Assembly: GCF_030247185.1 (NCBI RefSeq)
Contig: NC_080571.1
Location: 211,354,880 to 211,418,879 of the forward strand
DNA from: Malaya genurostris
Taxonomy: Eukaryota; Arthropoda; Insecta; Diptera; Culicidae
Reading direction: 5' to 3'
DNA: 64,000 nt
Part shown: positions 1-12,900 of the stretch, piece after piece
Numbering within the stretch: position 1 is the first letter of the stretch
How the letters are laid out: each line of letters starts with the position of its first letter
The notes under the pieces: model-generated
What the model was told of the DNA's origin: nothing
The model's input: only the letters and a program-made list of their open reading frames with translations
The model's database searches: none
Translations under genes and position numbers: made by a program

Positions 1-852
1 ATTACTCTTATGAATCGATAAATCCAATTGAACTGATTTATCACCTTAAAAATGTCTCTGTGCAAAATTTGAGCTTAATCGGATATATGGGTAAGTGGTG
101 CAGCCCGGCTTAAAGTTTAAAAATTTTCGAACTTGAAAAATCACCATAGCCTCCATTGCATTGCTACCATGTAATTTTTAAACATATGGCTTCAACATTT
201 TTTTTCGATTTCGGAAATCCAAAAGCCCCACTAGATCTCGACGTTTCATGCTTAAGACATTTGAAATCGAAAAAAAACTTCGATCTCGAAAATTCATGTA
301 CCAACCAATCCCTCCTATAGTGAGTTTTAAATATCGAAAATTTTCAAACTTTAACCGCCGGGCGGTGAAGGGAAGGTATGAGGTATGAGATGGGGACTTG
401 TGGTATGGTATGAGGTATGAGGTATGAGATGGACACTTAGTTATCTAACCTTTTGGCGACCCATAGTTGAATCTAAAGTTAAAGCATATACCGTCGCGTG
501 TCACTCAATGTACAATGTGAAGACTTCTGGTAGCACTAATAGAACCAGAAGTCATAACTAATGCAAAAAATAGTTACAAACACAGCAAATCTTTCTGGGC
601 CAACGCTGATAGTCGTTGGTAAGATTGCCTAATACGCTACTTCCGACTTCACACTTTCTTTCTTATATCTCATCTGTAATTCGGTATAACTATGGATAAT
701 GAAAAAAGGTTCACACAGATTTGAAGTTATCTGAAAATAGTATGATCTGTAATTTGGATTCTGTGTTGGCTTGATAGTCTAATGTTTGCATGCCGCTACC
801 TATAGTTGAACGCTGCCTATATCATTCTAATGTACGAAAGTATTCTTCATAG
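1..852. other. non-coding sequence before first visible exon
   Basis: Most likely intron of the receptor cyclase gene, because 853 is preceded by an acceptor. I found no coding exon or signal-peptide-like ORF here. Only a short tandem run of ggtatgag units (about 375-432) stands out. Confidence 0.6.
375..432. repeat. short tandem repeat, ggtatgag-type
   Basis: Repeats of ggtatgag(g/at) and ggtatggt in close tandem, imperfect. Ordinary simple repeat. Confidence 0.7.
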
Positions 853-983
853 GTAATCTTAGGTGCATTGGTGCTGGCCATCGAAAACATTAACAACGAT
901 AGCTCGCTGCTTCCTGGAAAAACGGTAAAGCTGAAACCCGTCGATATTGGGGCTCAGAAATCATTGAAAGCATATCCGATCCG
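853..983 (+). CDS. receptor guanylyl cyclase, first visible exon (ectodomain)
   Basis: Acceptor tcatag at 847-852 and donor gtaagt at 984. It reads in phase 0 as VILGALVLAIENINND..., the start of the periplasmic-binding-like fold of ANF-receptor ectodomains (LAIENINND is typical). It ends with two bases of a codon. The acceptor shows that at least one coding exon lies upstream. Confidence 0.85.
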
Positions 984-3900
984 GTAAGTAGACATACGAA
1001 GAAGTAGAATTAACGTTCGTAGATAATTTACACTGTTCCATGAACGGTCCGTGAACTGTCGTGACTCGTGAGCTATGATTGAGATATTTGTTACCCTTGC
1101 TAGTAAAATGACCGAAATGCGTGACGAGGGAATAGCAGCGTTCATAGGACCGGATGAAACATGTACGACGGAAGCGTTGGTGGCCTCTGCTTGGAATATT
1201 CCAATGATCTCATATGTGAGTATTGAATTAGCCAACACAAGATAATTTAGAAATAGGTAACAAGTCATCGCTATGGCAAACCATTTGTATTGCGGTAGAA
1301 AGACCAATTCGATTCAGGATTGATCTTTAAAAAGAACAAAACGTAATGTAACTTTTCATACACTTTCTTAACTGTGTTGCAACGCGGAAACCATGAATTG
1401 CACAAGTATTATGTACAACATGAAGTTGCAGAAAATTGATTGCAGTGTATTCGAACAAAATCGATGATTCTACCCGTGAGATGGTTCTTTCCATAAATAC
1501 GTTTATTTCATAGGCATTATACATAAGTTTTTCTACGCCGTGGCATCCACAATGTATTAAACCTAATACATTTCGAATATCATATAAGTATGTTTATATG
1601 CATTAGTTTATCCAATCACTGTTTTTATCAAGCGAGTTGATATTATAAATTACATTAAATTAAATACATTTATTTTTGTAGGTATCAGTTCATCACTTTT
1701 ATTTAATATAAGTTAGCTGGCTATTGGTTGAACTCATGGAAGAGAAAACAGTCTAACATAGAATAAAATTAAAATTGGAACTCCAATGGACTTATTGAAA
1801 TTATAAAGAAGTTTCATGTAAGGAAGGTCACGACAAGCAAGAATGTCGCGAACTGGGACATTGGATTGTCAACCTTGGGTACGCAAAGAATTTATTAGTT
1901 GAGATCTGACATCGCGATACTCCACGCATGTTCAAATGACATGATCAATATCGCGATAACCTTCGCCACAAGTACAATGATTAGTTTCGGAAAAGTCCAA
2001 TTCGAAGGAGATGTGCATCTAACGTGTAGTGATTGGACATGAGTCTGGACATCACGCGAATGAAATCCCTACACACATCCAGTCCCCTGAACCATGCCTT
2101 TGTCGATATTTTAGGAATAATTGAGTGCATCCACCGACCCAGATCATCTTTATCCCAAGAAGCTTGCCAGCTGGCAAGTGTTTTTTGGCGAGTCGCGCTA
2201 TAGAATTCGTTGAAAGCTATCGGTCGCTCATAAATTTCATCTTCAATAGCACCACGTTTGGCAAAACTATCGGCTCTTTCATTGCCTGGAACCGAGCAAT
2301 GAGCCGGGACCCAAACTATTGTTATCTGCTAATTATTATTCAATATGACGTTCAGGCACTGTTTTATTTTGCCCAAGAAAAACGGTTCATTTTTTCCAGC
2401 AGGGTTTGAGCGAATGGATTCAATTGCACTCAGACTATCTGTGAAGAGCAAATAATGGTTTGGAGATAATGTGACGATTACACTCAAACTATAATGAACT
2501 GCTGCTAATTCTGCTATATAAACAGATGCAGGTTCTTGAAGCCTAAATGAAGCCGAAACATTATTGTTGAACATACCAAACCCAGTAGCCTCTTCAATTC
2601 GTGATCCGTCCGTGTAAAATATTTTCTCAGAGTCAATATGCCTGAACTTACTTGTACATATTTTTGGGATTTCCATCGATACAATGATACAATTTTATTA
2701 GATCTTCCGGATGAGCACCCCACCAAGATCTAGATATTGTTCGAAGAAAATTTACTTCTTGTTGGCATTTTGTTACCAGATACCTAATGTGCCTCCCCAC
2801 GTGCATTTGGAATCACACCACACCACGAGGTATTTGAAAGTCAAAACCTGTTGGATCATCCTTCCCATCATATGAAGCTGAAGCTGCGCGGGATCATGCT
2901 TTCTTGAAAAGACGACCAGCTCTGATATCTCCGCAGAGAATTAGATACTCAGATGAACAGCCCAAATGGACAAAGTTCTCTAAGGTATCTTGCAATGGTT
3001 TTTCCAGATCAATAGCTTTGGGTCCAGTAACTGTACATGGGGTTACTAGACAGCTGTCAATGTCATTCACGTAAAAATTATAGTGGAGCGGACTGAGGCA
3101 CGAGCCTTGCGGGAGACCCATGTAGCTAATTCTGAATGTTGCCAAATCGCCATGTGAAAAATATATGCATTTCTCTGACAAAAGGTTGAACAAATTATTA
3201 TTTATAATCGTTGGAAGTCCATGCTGATGGAACTTGTCTGAAAGAACATCAATGGAAACTGAATAATATGCTCATTTAATGTCTAAAAATACAGATGCCA
3301 TTTGTTGTTTTTGTGCGAAGGCAATTTGGATGTCAGACGAAAGTAATGCAAGGCAATTATTCGTCCCTTTATTTCTACGGAAGCCAAACTGAGTATCTGA
3401 CAACAAACCGTTCGTCTCGACCCAAGTGTCGAGACGTCGAAGAATAATTTTTTCGAACAATTTTCTGATGCAAGACAACATTGCAACATTGGGTCTATAT
3501 GAGTTGTGATTGGAGGCTGGTGTCCCCGGCTTTTGAATGGCGATAACTTTCACTTGCCTCCAGTTATATAGTGGAACAATATTTTGCTCACGAAACTTGT
3601 TGAACAATTACAACAAACGTCTTTTTGCAAGGTCGGGCAGATTCTTCACCAAGTTGAATTTAATTCTGTCTAACCCAGGAGCGTTATTGTTACAAGACTT
3701 GAGTACTATGGAAAATTCCATTATTGAAAAGGGGCTATCAATGGAACCATTATTTGGAGAAGACTCCCTAATAATACTATGCGCAGGAACAGAATCTGGA
3801 CAAACTTTACTCGCAAAATCAAATATCCATCGATTCGAGTGTTCCTCACTCTCATTTCCTACGTTACGATTCCTCATTCGTCTGGCCGTATTCCAAAGAG

Positions 3901-6900
3901 TGCTCATTGAGGTTTCTCTTGACAAACCTTCGACAAAATGTCTCCAATGGTTAAATTTCTTGGCCCGAAGTATGCTCTTGTACTTGGTTTCTAATGTCAA
4001 AATTCTGAGGAGTTCCTCCTCCTCGTTTTAAAAACTTCTTGAAAGCATTTTGTTTCGCGTGCTTAGCATCTGAGCACTCTTCGTCCCACCAAGGGTTTGG
4101 AGGCCTTCTGTTAGACGATGGACCAAGAAATCGTTTGGTTTGGGCTTGTTCTGCGGCCTCCAGAATCGACCAAACGAGGAAGTCATATTCTTCAAGTGGA
4201 GGGAGCTCTTTCATTGAAGTTAAGACACTTGAAATATTACTTTGGTATTTAATCAAGTCAATATTTTTTGTCAAATCATAAGGAATATTAATTGAATTAG
4301 CAATGCCTTTGTTAATGCTAATTGAGATGATGATTGGTAAATGATCGCTACCGTGTAAATCAGGAAATACTTTCCAGGTGCAATCTAGTCGAATTGAAGC
4401 CGAGCAAAGAGATAAATCTAATGCACTTGGACGTGCAGGAGGTCTTGGGATCCGTGTCATGCTACCCATATTTAGTACCGTCATGCTAAAATTGTCGCAA
4501 ATATTATATATTAGAGATGATCTGCTATCATTGTAAACGGAACCCCACATCATTCCGTGCGAATTGAAATCTCCCAGAATCAATCGTGGAGCAGGGAGGG
4601 CTTCGACCATTTCATTAAGCTGTCGTTGTATAACTTGAGCTCTTGGAGAAATATATACCTAAGCAATGCAAATGTCCTTGCTTTAGTGTTTATTTGACAA
4701 GCAACAACTTCTATACTAGAAGTCGAAGGAATGTTTAATCTATAAAACGAATAGCTTTTCTTAAATCCTAAAAGTACTCCACCATACGGAGAGTCTCTAT
4801 CGAGACGTATAATGTTGAAGTCATTAAAATTTAAGGCTATGTTTGATGTAAGCCATGTTTCGCACAAAGCAAATACATCACATTTTTGACTATGCAACAA
4901 AACTTTAAATTAATCAAGTTTTGGCATGATGCTTCGACAATTTCACTGCAGGACAGTGATTGGATCATTTGCGTCGGATGATAAATTATCCATCAAATGA
5001 TACAAAACCTGAGAGAACTGGCCAATGAGCTGATAACATTTTCAATAAAGTTCTTGCTATTGGAAGGAATGCCGTTATGATGGTCTTTAGAGGTTCAGAA
5101 ATATTGAATGTTGCGGAAATCGCTTCTACAATTTCCGAAAACTTCAGTTATCCCGATGGTGGCTGTGAAACGGGGCCCACTGGATTGTTGTCTTTCCTTG
5201 TGCTAGTTCCTGGATTGGTTTGTGAATTTGACAAACCAGGAGGCACAGTTTTTGGTTTTTCAGATTTCTCCCCGTGAGATGGTTATCGCATTACATTTCC
5301 TAACATTCATTGTCATGTCGGTTTTGTTACTAATGTAAAGCATAACAATTACTAAGGCTTGCTTAGATTCTGTAAGTTTGAAGATTATCTGCATACATGA
5401 CTTTAAGTGACTACAAGTCAGTGAAAAGATCATTCACGAACAGCACGAAAAAAGGAGTCTGCGGTATTTTCTTTGAGGTACACCCGATGTAACTTTGAAG
5501 AACTCAGAGAGTACATTTCCGACTCCTACAGAGAAAAGTATTAATCATTGTTTGATGTTAGGCAGGTATATTTTTTGGAATTCTCATCAATTTCCTGCAA
5601 CTTATTTTTAGACACTATTTTAAATCAGTTAACAGTTTCCTAGTTACAGCGATTTGAAAAAAGTTCATGCAAAAGAATAGGTTCTGTTGAAGAATTAAGC
5701 TTGAGTCGAATAGGTCTCCTAATCCTAACAAAAAGTATGGTTTACTAAACTAAAGACGTGCACAATTTTTCCTCCAATTCGGAGCAAGTAGATTCTTATT
5801 TTTCCTTCTTTTCTGCTTTTAATTTTTGAAATTTGTTCATAGTATTTCAAATATCAAATAATTTACTTTCAAATGATTTACAACATTTTTTTCAGAAATG
5901 TGCCGACGCAGCTGTTTCTGATAAAACTGTCTACAGCAGTTTTGCTAGAACTTTGCCTCCAGCAACGAAAGTTTCGAAGAGTGTGGTCTCCTTGCTACTA
6001 GCCAACAATTGGTACTGTTTCACAATAGTGGCTGGCAAACATCCTGCCTGGAGTATGGAAATAGCGAACGCTATTACGGTGAGACTTTCCCATTAGATCA
6101 AAAAGATTAATTTTTCGCATCATTAATCAATTTCACCTAAACCGATAGGTTCAAGCTGAAACTAATAACCTGACTGTCAATCACTTCCGAGAATACTCCG
6201 ATTACATTCCGTCGAAAATTTATAAACTGCAAAACATAGTGGATGAGACATATCAGACAACGAGAAGTGCGATTGCTTTGCATTCTTAAACGAACGTGAG
6301 TAATCATTTTGCTTTATTTCATAACAGTTTACATATTTGTTGGAGAATATATCGAAATGGTAGATTTCGTGCGTTGTATGCAGAACCGCAACCTGCTAAG
6401 CAGCGGAGACTACATGGTCATATCGATTGATGATGAAATATATGATTCTGGAACGAAACGCAATATTTATCAAGGTGAGTTTGAAATTCAATGACTTGGA
6501 AATTGAGATAACTAAACTATCTGCAAAGGGCACTATATTTGTATTCCTTATGTATGGTAACCGACTGTTCAATGGGCAGTAGTTCAATATAAACCACGAA
6601 AACGAACGCAGTTATTAGTATTAATTATACTATTAATAAATTTCCGGTAGACGGCATTCTATGTTTTGAGTTACTGTAGGTGAAACATCAGTGTCAGGCG
6701 CGTATACAGGTTGGTGTTTTGGGGTTCAAACCTTCTCCGAAAAATGTTATATCAAAACTCTTCTTTATAAAAATTAAAATCAATTATAACATGAATAATT
6801 TTCAACAAACTACTTTATAACAAAGCATTTTTCAAAAAATGATACACATATTTCCACACGTATGGAAATCGATCAATACTTTCGGGGCAATTCGTAGGCA

Positions 6901-9900
6901 ACAATTTTGCACCAGTTTACTTTTCCGAGCAGCAAGCGTTCAAACCAAAGTTTACGAAACCGTTTCATTGATCAGACTTTCAGGGCAAAACACTGGCAGC
7001 GTTTTGGCTACCTGGGCAGCCATGGCCACCAGACGGCTACCAAAATTGATTCAGCGACGGTTGTCAAATCCAATTTGACAAAACAAAGTCATCTGTATCT
7101 AAGTTAGCCGAGCGTTTTCATCTTTCCACCTTCGCTGAAAATGTCGAAGATTTCAATGTGGAAAAATCCTGGTGGATACGGTTGTATCGTTTGAGTTGTA
7201 TATCTGTCAGCGGTGAGGCAGTCGGTCACCAGAATGTCTGCCAGCCATATTTTTTCCAGCTGGCAGCGTTTAGTTAGCCATCTGGCAGCCATGCGTATGC
7301 GGGCGTGCGAGTGGAATCAATGAAAAACGACATAAGAATCTTTCAATCAGTTTGTTATCGTGCGCAGTGCAGTAAAACTTCATTCAATTCAATTGAAACT
7401 GAATGTGGAACACATTGGCGATCTCTCCACTGCAGTAAACTTCACTCTCTGACACACACAATGTTTGCTGACGGCCCGAACGAGCAGCATTCAGTTCATC
7501 ACTCGTTTCTCTTCAATCGAGGCTCAGTTTAATTACCGTCAGTTGATCTCTTGAAGTAACAAAATATCTCTTTCAATAGTGTGAGAGCGGCCTTCAAATG
7601 AGGTTCATGTAAACATTCGAATTGGTTCAAGATAATAGATGAAAGACTAATCAGATAGCTGAAATGTCAATCACAGAATACACATAAATTAATTGTTTCC
7701 TCCTTCAGTTTTCATTTTTAATTCTTTACTCCATTTATAATTCTATTCGTTCGAATCTGCTTACTACCAAGAGCGAAGACAATGAAGCAGCTAGACTACT
7801 TGGCACTTGAAACTGAGCAAGCAAAACTTCAAATGACTAGGTACGATTATTCAACTGACGGTGAATTCTGGGAGCTTCACTTGAAAATGGCAGCAAAAGT
7901 CAAATGAATTAGTAGGGATATGCTGACGGTCAGCGGCCATAAATTTCATTTTCACCTTATATTATTCGATTGAAAATGAAATTTTACCGCACTGATCGTG
8001 CGTCAAAGATGTCGGCGTCCGAACCAAATTTTGAGCAGCATATACGCCATGCATTGCTTTTCATGTTCAATCAGGTATCCGCGAGCTTCCGCGCGTTTGT
8101 CCTTTCTCCCCTAATAATTTAGTCCTTTCTCCCCTAATAATTTATTGAGTTTCGCAAGTTTGCCCCTGTTGGTCGGCAGCGGCTGGTGGGTTGGATCTTA
8201 CATGGAATTGTCCAGATGACGTGGGTGCTTCGATGATGGCCGGATATCGGAGAAAATAGTTATTTATCTTAATTTTTGTCCTTTTGTGTACTCATAGCAG
8301 TGAAAGTAATTCTACACACTTCACATCCAAAAGCATGCAAACATTAATCATTTACAGCTTAATGAGCTGAATTTTTAAAGCGAAACAGACACAAAACTTA
8401 AAATTACACGTTAATGGATGTAATATTCTTTCATCACTCAAGAAAATACGACAACCTCAAATTTACGTCATACGTAAATTTTATTCATTCTAATAGTGTA
8501 TAGTAACGATGTTCCTTGAGATAATGATGGGATTTACCTTACTAAATATAAAAGTGGCAGGTGCTTATTTGTTGTGACGGAATGTGATTGATATTGTTTC
8601 TCACAGGATTGAGTACATGTCACTTATCTCGAATATATAGAGACTGCAATAGATAGGGGAGACCGGGGTTTGTTGGCCGAGTGTTTTTTTTTTTCTGAAT
8701 AGGATATTGTGCGCAGTGGCGACATCTATAATGATTTTGGTGGAGCATTAGGTTACCCACGTATCGACGTAGTTTCAGGTGTTTTTGTGTTGTCGTTTGT
8801 GCAGGAGCATGATTTTTCTTTTTTCGGCACTGATGCGTAAATTTCTGTTTTTGTAAAGTAGTACGTAATAGTAATGACAAATCGGTTTCCAATAGAACCT
8901 TACTTTTATTTATTTTGAGCGTGATTGTTCTCGAAAACATTCATTTGGTCAGGTTGGCCGAGTTTTGTGCGGGGTTGGTTGGCCGAGTTGTAATTTTAGC
9001 TTATAGCAAAGTGCACTTGGATATTTATGAAATGTTATCCTAGTTTTGGACGGAATTGGATATTATGCTTATATTGACGATATATTGAAAAATATACTTA
9101 AGAAACAAGTAATGGAAATAAATCAAAATTATGTCAAATTGTCAAAGGAAAAGATGATGATGATGAATCAAATGCCATCAAAACTTTTAGCATTTAGAGT
9201 TCCTTACAGGACAGAATGACCCAACCCCGAACAAAACTCGTCCATCAGTATAGAATCTGCTGCAGATGTAGCCATTCTGAAAATGACAGACCTCTCCCCA
9301 AGGCAAGTATGCGAACTGATTCGGAGGAGCCCCGAGTAGATGTGAATAGCAAACAAAGAACAAAATAATGACAAATTTCACCATCATATTTTGTTTTGAT
9401 GTTACTGTGCTGTCATAGCGATACTTGATATTTTCTTGATATTTCATCAAAGGATTAAAGGAATAGTACGATGTCTATTAAGCATTAAAATAAGTCATTA
9501 AATCTTATTTAGTAATTGATGAGATATTTCAATTTAATTAAGTACAATTGATCCCGTAGTTCTATCTTCAAATAAAATACAATTGAATAAACTGGATCAG
9601 AATCAGATGAATAAACTTTGAATAAACTGGATCAGAATACTTATGATATTATTCTTTTCCGGGTACTAGATAATCCAATAGCTGAATATTCGTCTTTTAT
9701 AAATATTTTGTTCTTGTTTTGATATTACAATGACAGAATTTGATACTCTGTTGCTTTTTTCTCATACAGACAAATAAGGTTTTTTATATTTCAACTCTTA
9801 TTTCAAACTAAATAATTTTAATTTCTACCATTGAGATGTTCGGTTTTAATAATAAAATTTACTATTGGTTTGCCAATCACTTCTACCCGGGGCGTCTAAA

Positions 9901-12900
9901 TTTTATCAATAAATGTTGGTGGAGGAAAAGATAGTCGTGAAGCTGAAAATGCTCACTAATGCTTCCGAAACTAAGTCCAGAATAGTTAAAAAGACTCAAA
10001 AATGAGGAAGAGAATTTTTTTACGTACCTTCATAATAATTCTGAATGTTATGCGGCTTTCCGTTTTTTTCAATTACAGGTTGACGCATGCGAATTGCACG
10101 AAAATTGTGGAGCCTGTTAAAAAAGTCACCTATCAAAGGGTTGCAAGTCTCAACTTTATTTAAAAAATTCTTGATTTACAGTTTGATGACTGTACATTTT
10201 TCATACAATCGTATAAGTGCCAATAAAGTGACAAAAGAGAAAGGTATTTTTTTAGATCTATTTAGGTTGCTGAACAAATGTTGAGAGTACCAATTAATTC
10301 GGTCCGTTTTTTGTCCACTAGATACTACTTTTTCTTACCTCTTAGACAATTTTTGAATTCCATCTCGAAAAAATATCTCGTCTTTTGAGGTGATCCAAGT
10401 TTGAATCCAATGTTCGATTTCTGCGAAAAAAGTTAACCGATGACCTGCCAGATCGTGCTGCATCCGTCGGAAAAAAACAGTAGGGGAAAGTCTTATAAAG
10501 CGCCCCTGCTAGCCAAAATGCCCCCTTTCCTTTCTTAAGCGTTGGAGACTTTTCTGAACCAAAGTTTTATCACTAACACTATCTTTTCGTAGGATCTTTC
10601 TGCTATGCAAGTTTGGTGGTTGTCGTTTGCGGGAAAGTATGAGAAAACTAAAAATTTCATTTGGCAGCTTTTCGATGTAAGGTTTTGCTTCGACTAAATA
10701 GATGTTTTATTCGCCATTTCTTTGACATACTGATTATCTTAAAACAGTAACTTTATGGACATTTCAAGAAGCATAATGAATAATTGTTGTGGGATAAAAT
10801 GTCTTTTGTTGTGTGTCATGCCACTGATTTGTTTTTTTTTTTCATAAATACGTTTATTTCTTAAGGCAGTTTACATAAGTTTTTCTTCGCCGTAGCATCA
10901 CTTTTACATAATATTCTTATCCTAATTTAATTCTAACATAGTCACAACGTTTTGCATTTATTAAAACATATTCTCTTATTACTTAAATATCATCTTAGGT
11001 AACTCGTCATTAATTATGAAATCTACTCGGACATATTATTTGAACCAAACGATTAACTTCTATTAATTATAAAATAAGCTGTTATTTTCAGACATTTTGT
11101 TAATAATTTCATAAACTGTTTCGAGTTTGTTTGTATCATTACATTATTTTTATTCTAATTTAGCTATTGGTTGAACTCATGGACGCAGCTGGGATCAGAA
11201 CTAAGTCTTGAAAGGGGCCTTTATTAAATTGAAACTCCAGTTTTCTTTATGAAATGATAAATAAGTTTCATGTATGAAAGGTCACGACAAGCAAGAATGT
11301 CTCGAACTGGGATATTGGATAGTCTACCTTGGGTACGCAAAGAATTTATTAGTTGAGATCTGACATCACGATACTCCACGCATGTCCAAACGACATGATC
11401 AATATCTCGATAACCTTCGCCACAAGCACAATGATTAGTCTCGGAGAGCCCAATTCGAAGGAGATGTGCATCTAACGTGTAGTGATTGGACATGAGTCTG
11501 GACATCACACGAATGAAATCTCTACTCACATCCAGTCCCCTGAACCATGCCTTTGTCGATATTTTCGGAATAATTGAGTGCATCCACCGACCCAGATCAT
11601 CTTTATCCCAAGAAGCTTGCCAGCTGGCAAGTGTTCTTTGGCGAGACGAGCTATAGAATTCGTTGGAAGCAATTGGTCTCTCATAAATTTCACCCTCAAT
11701 AGCACCACGTTTGGCTAAAATATCGGCTCTTTCATTGCCAGGAATGGAGCAATGAGCCGGGACCCAGACTATAGTGATTAGATAATTATTGTTCAATATG
11801 TCGTTCAGGCACTGTTTTATTTTGCCCAGGAAAAACGGTTCAGTCTTGCCAGTCATGTTTGAGCGAATGGCTTCAATTGCACTCAGACTATCTGTGAAGA
11901 GGAAATAATGGTTTGGAATTAATGTGACGATTACACTCAAACTATAATGAACTGCTGCTAGCTCTGCTATATAAACAGATGCAGGTTCTTGAAGCCTAAA
12001 TGAGGCCGAAACATTATTGTTGAACATACCAAACCCTGTCGCTTCTTCAATTCGCGATCCGTCCGTGTAAAACATTTTCTCAGAGTCAATATGCCTGAAC
12101 TTACTTGAAAATATTTTTGGGATTTCCGTCGAACGTAGATGATCCGGGATTCCACGCACTTCGCGCTGCATGGATGTATCGAAAAATAAAGTTGAGTCAG
12201 GGACATTTAGGAGGCTGACACGGATAGGAATATATCTTGAAGGGTTGATTTCCTGTGACATATGGTTAAAATATACTGTCATGAATTTTGTTTGAGATCG
12301 AAGCTCGACTAGTCGTTCGAAATTATTAATTACCATGGGATTCAGCACCTCACATCTTATTAGCAGGCGTGATGAAAGCTCCCAAAATCGATCTTTTAAT
12401 GGAAGAACTCCCGCCAGAACTTCAAGACTCATTGTATGTGTCGAATGCATGCACCCTAAAGCAATTCGCAAACAACGATACTGAATTCGCTCCAGTTTGA
12501 TAATATGAGAGTTTGCAGCGGAACGAAAGCAAACGCATCCATATTCCATCACTGAAAGTATCGTTGTCTGATACAATTTTATTAGATCTTCCGGATGAGA
12601 ACCCCACCAAGATCCTGTTATTGTTCGAAGAAAATTTACTCTTTGTTGGCATTTCGTTATCAGATACCTAATGTGTCCTCCCCACGTGCATTTGGAATCG
12701 AACCACACCCCGAGGTATTTAAAAGTTAAAACCTGTTGGATCATTCTTCCCATCATATGGAGCTGAAGCTGCGCGGGATCATGCTTTCTTGAAAAGACGA
12801 CTAACTCTGTTTTCTCCGCAGAGAATTCGATACCAAGATGAACAGCCCAATCGGACAAGTTATCTAAGGTATCTTGCAATGGTTTATGCAGATCAATAGT

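Noticed and set aside
3537..4031. Plus-strand ORFs over LINE copies A and B (also 13451-13861, 15000-15497)
   Set aside because: Complementary shadows of LINE ORF2/ORF1.
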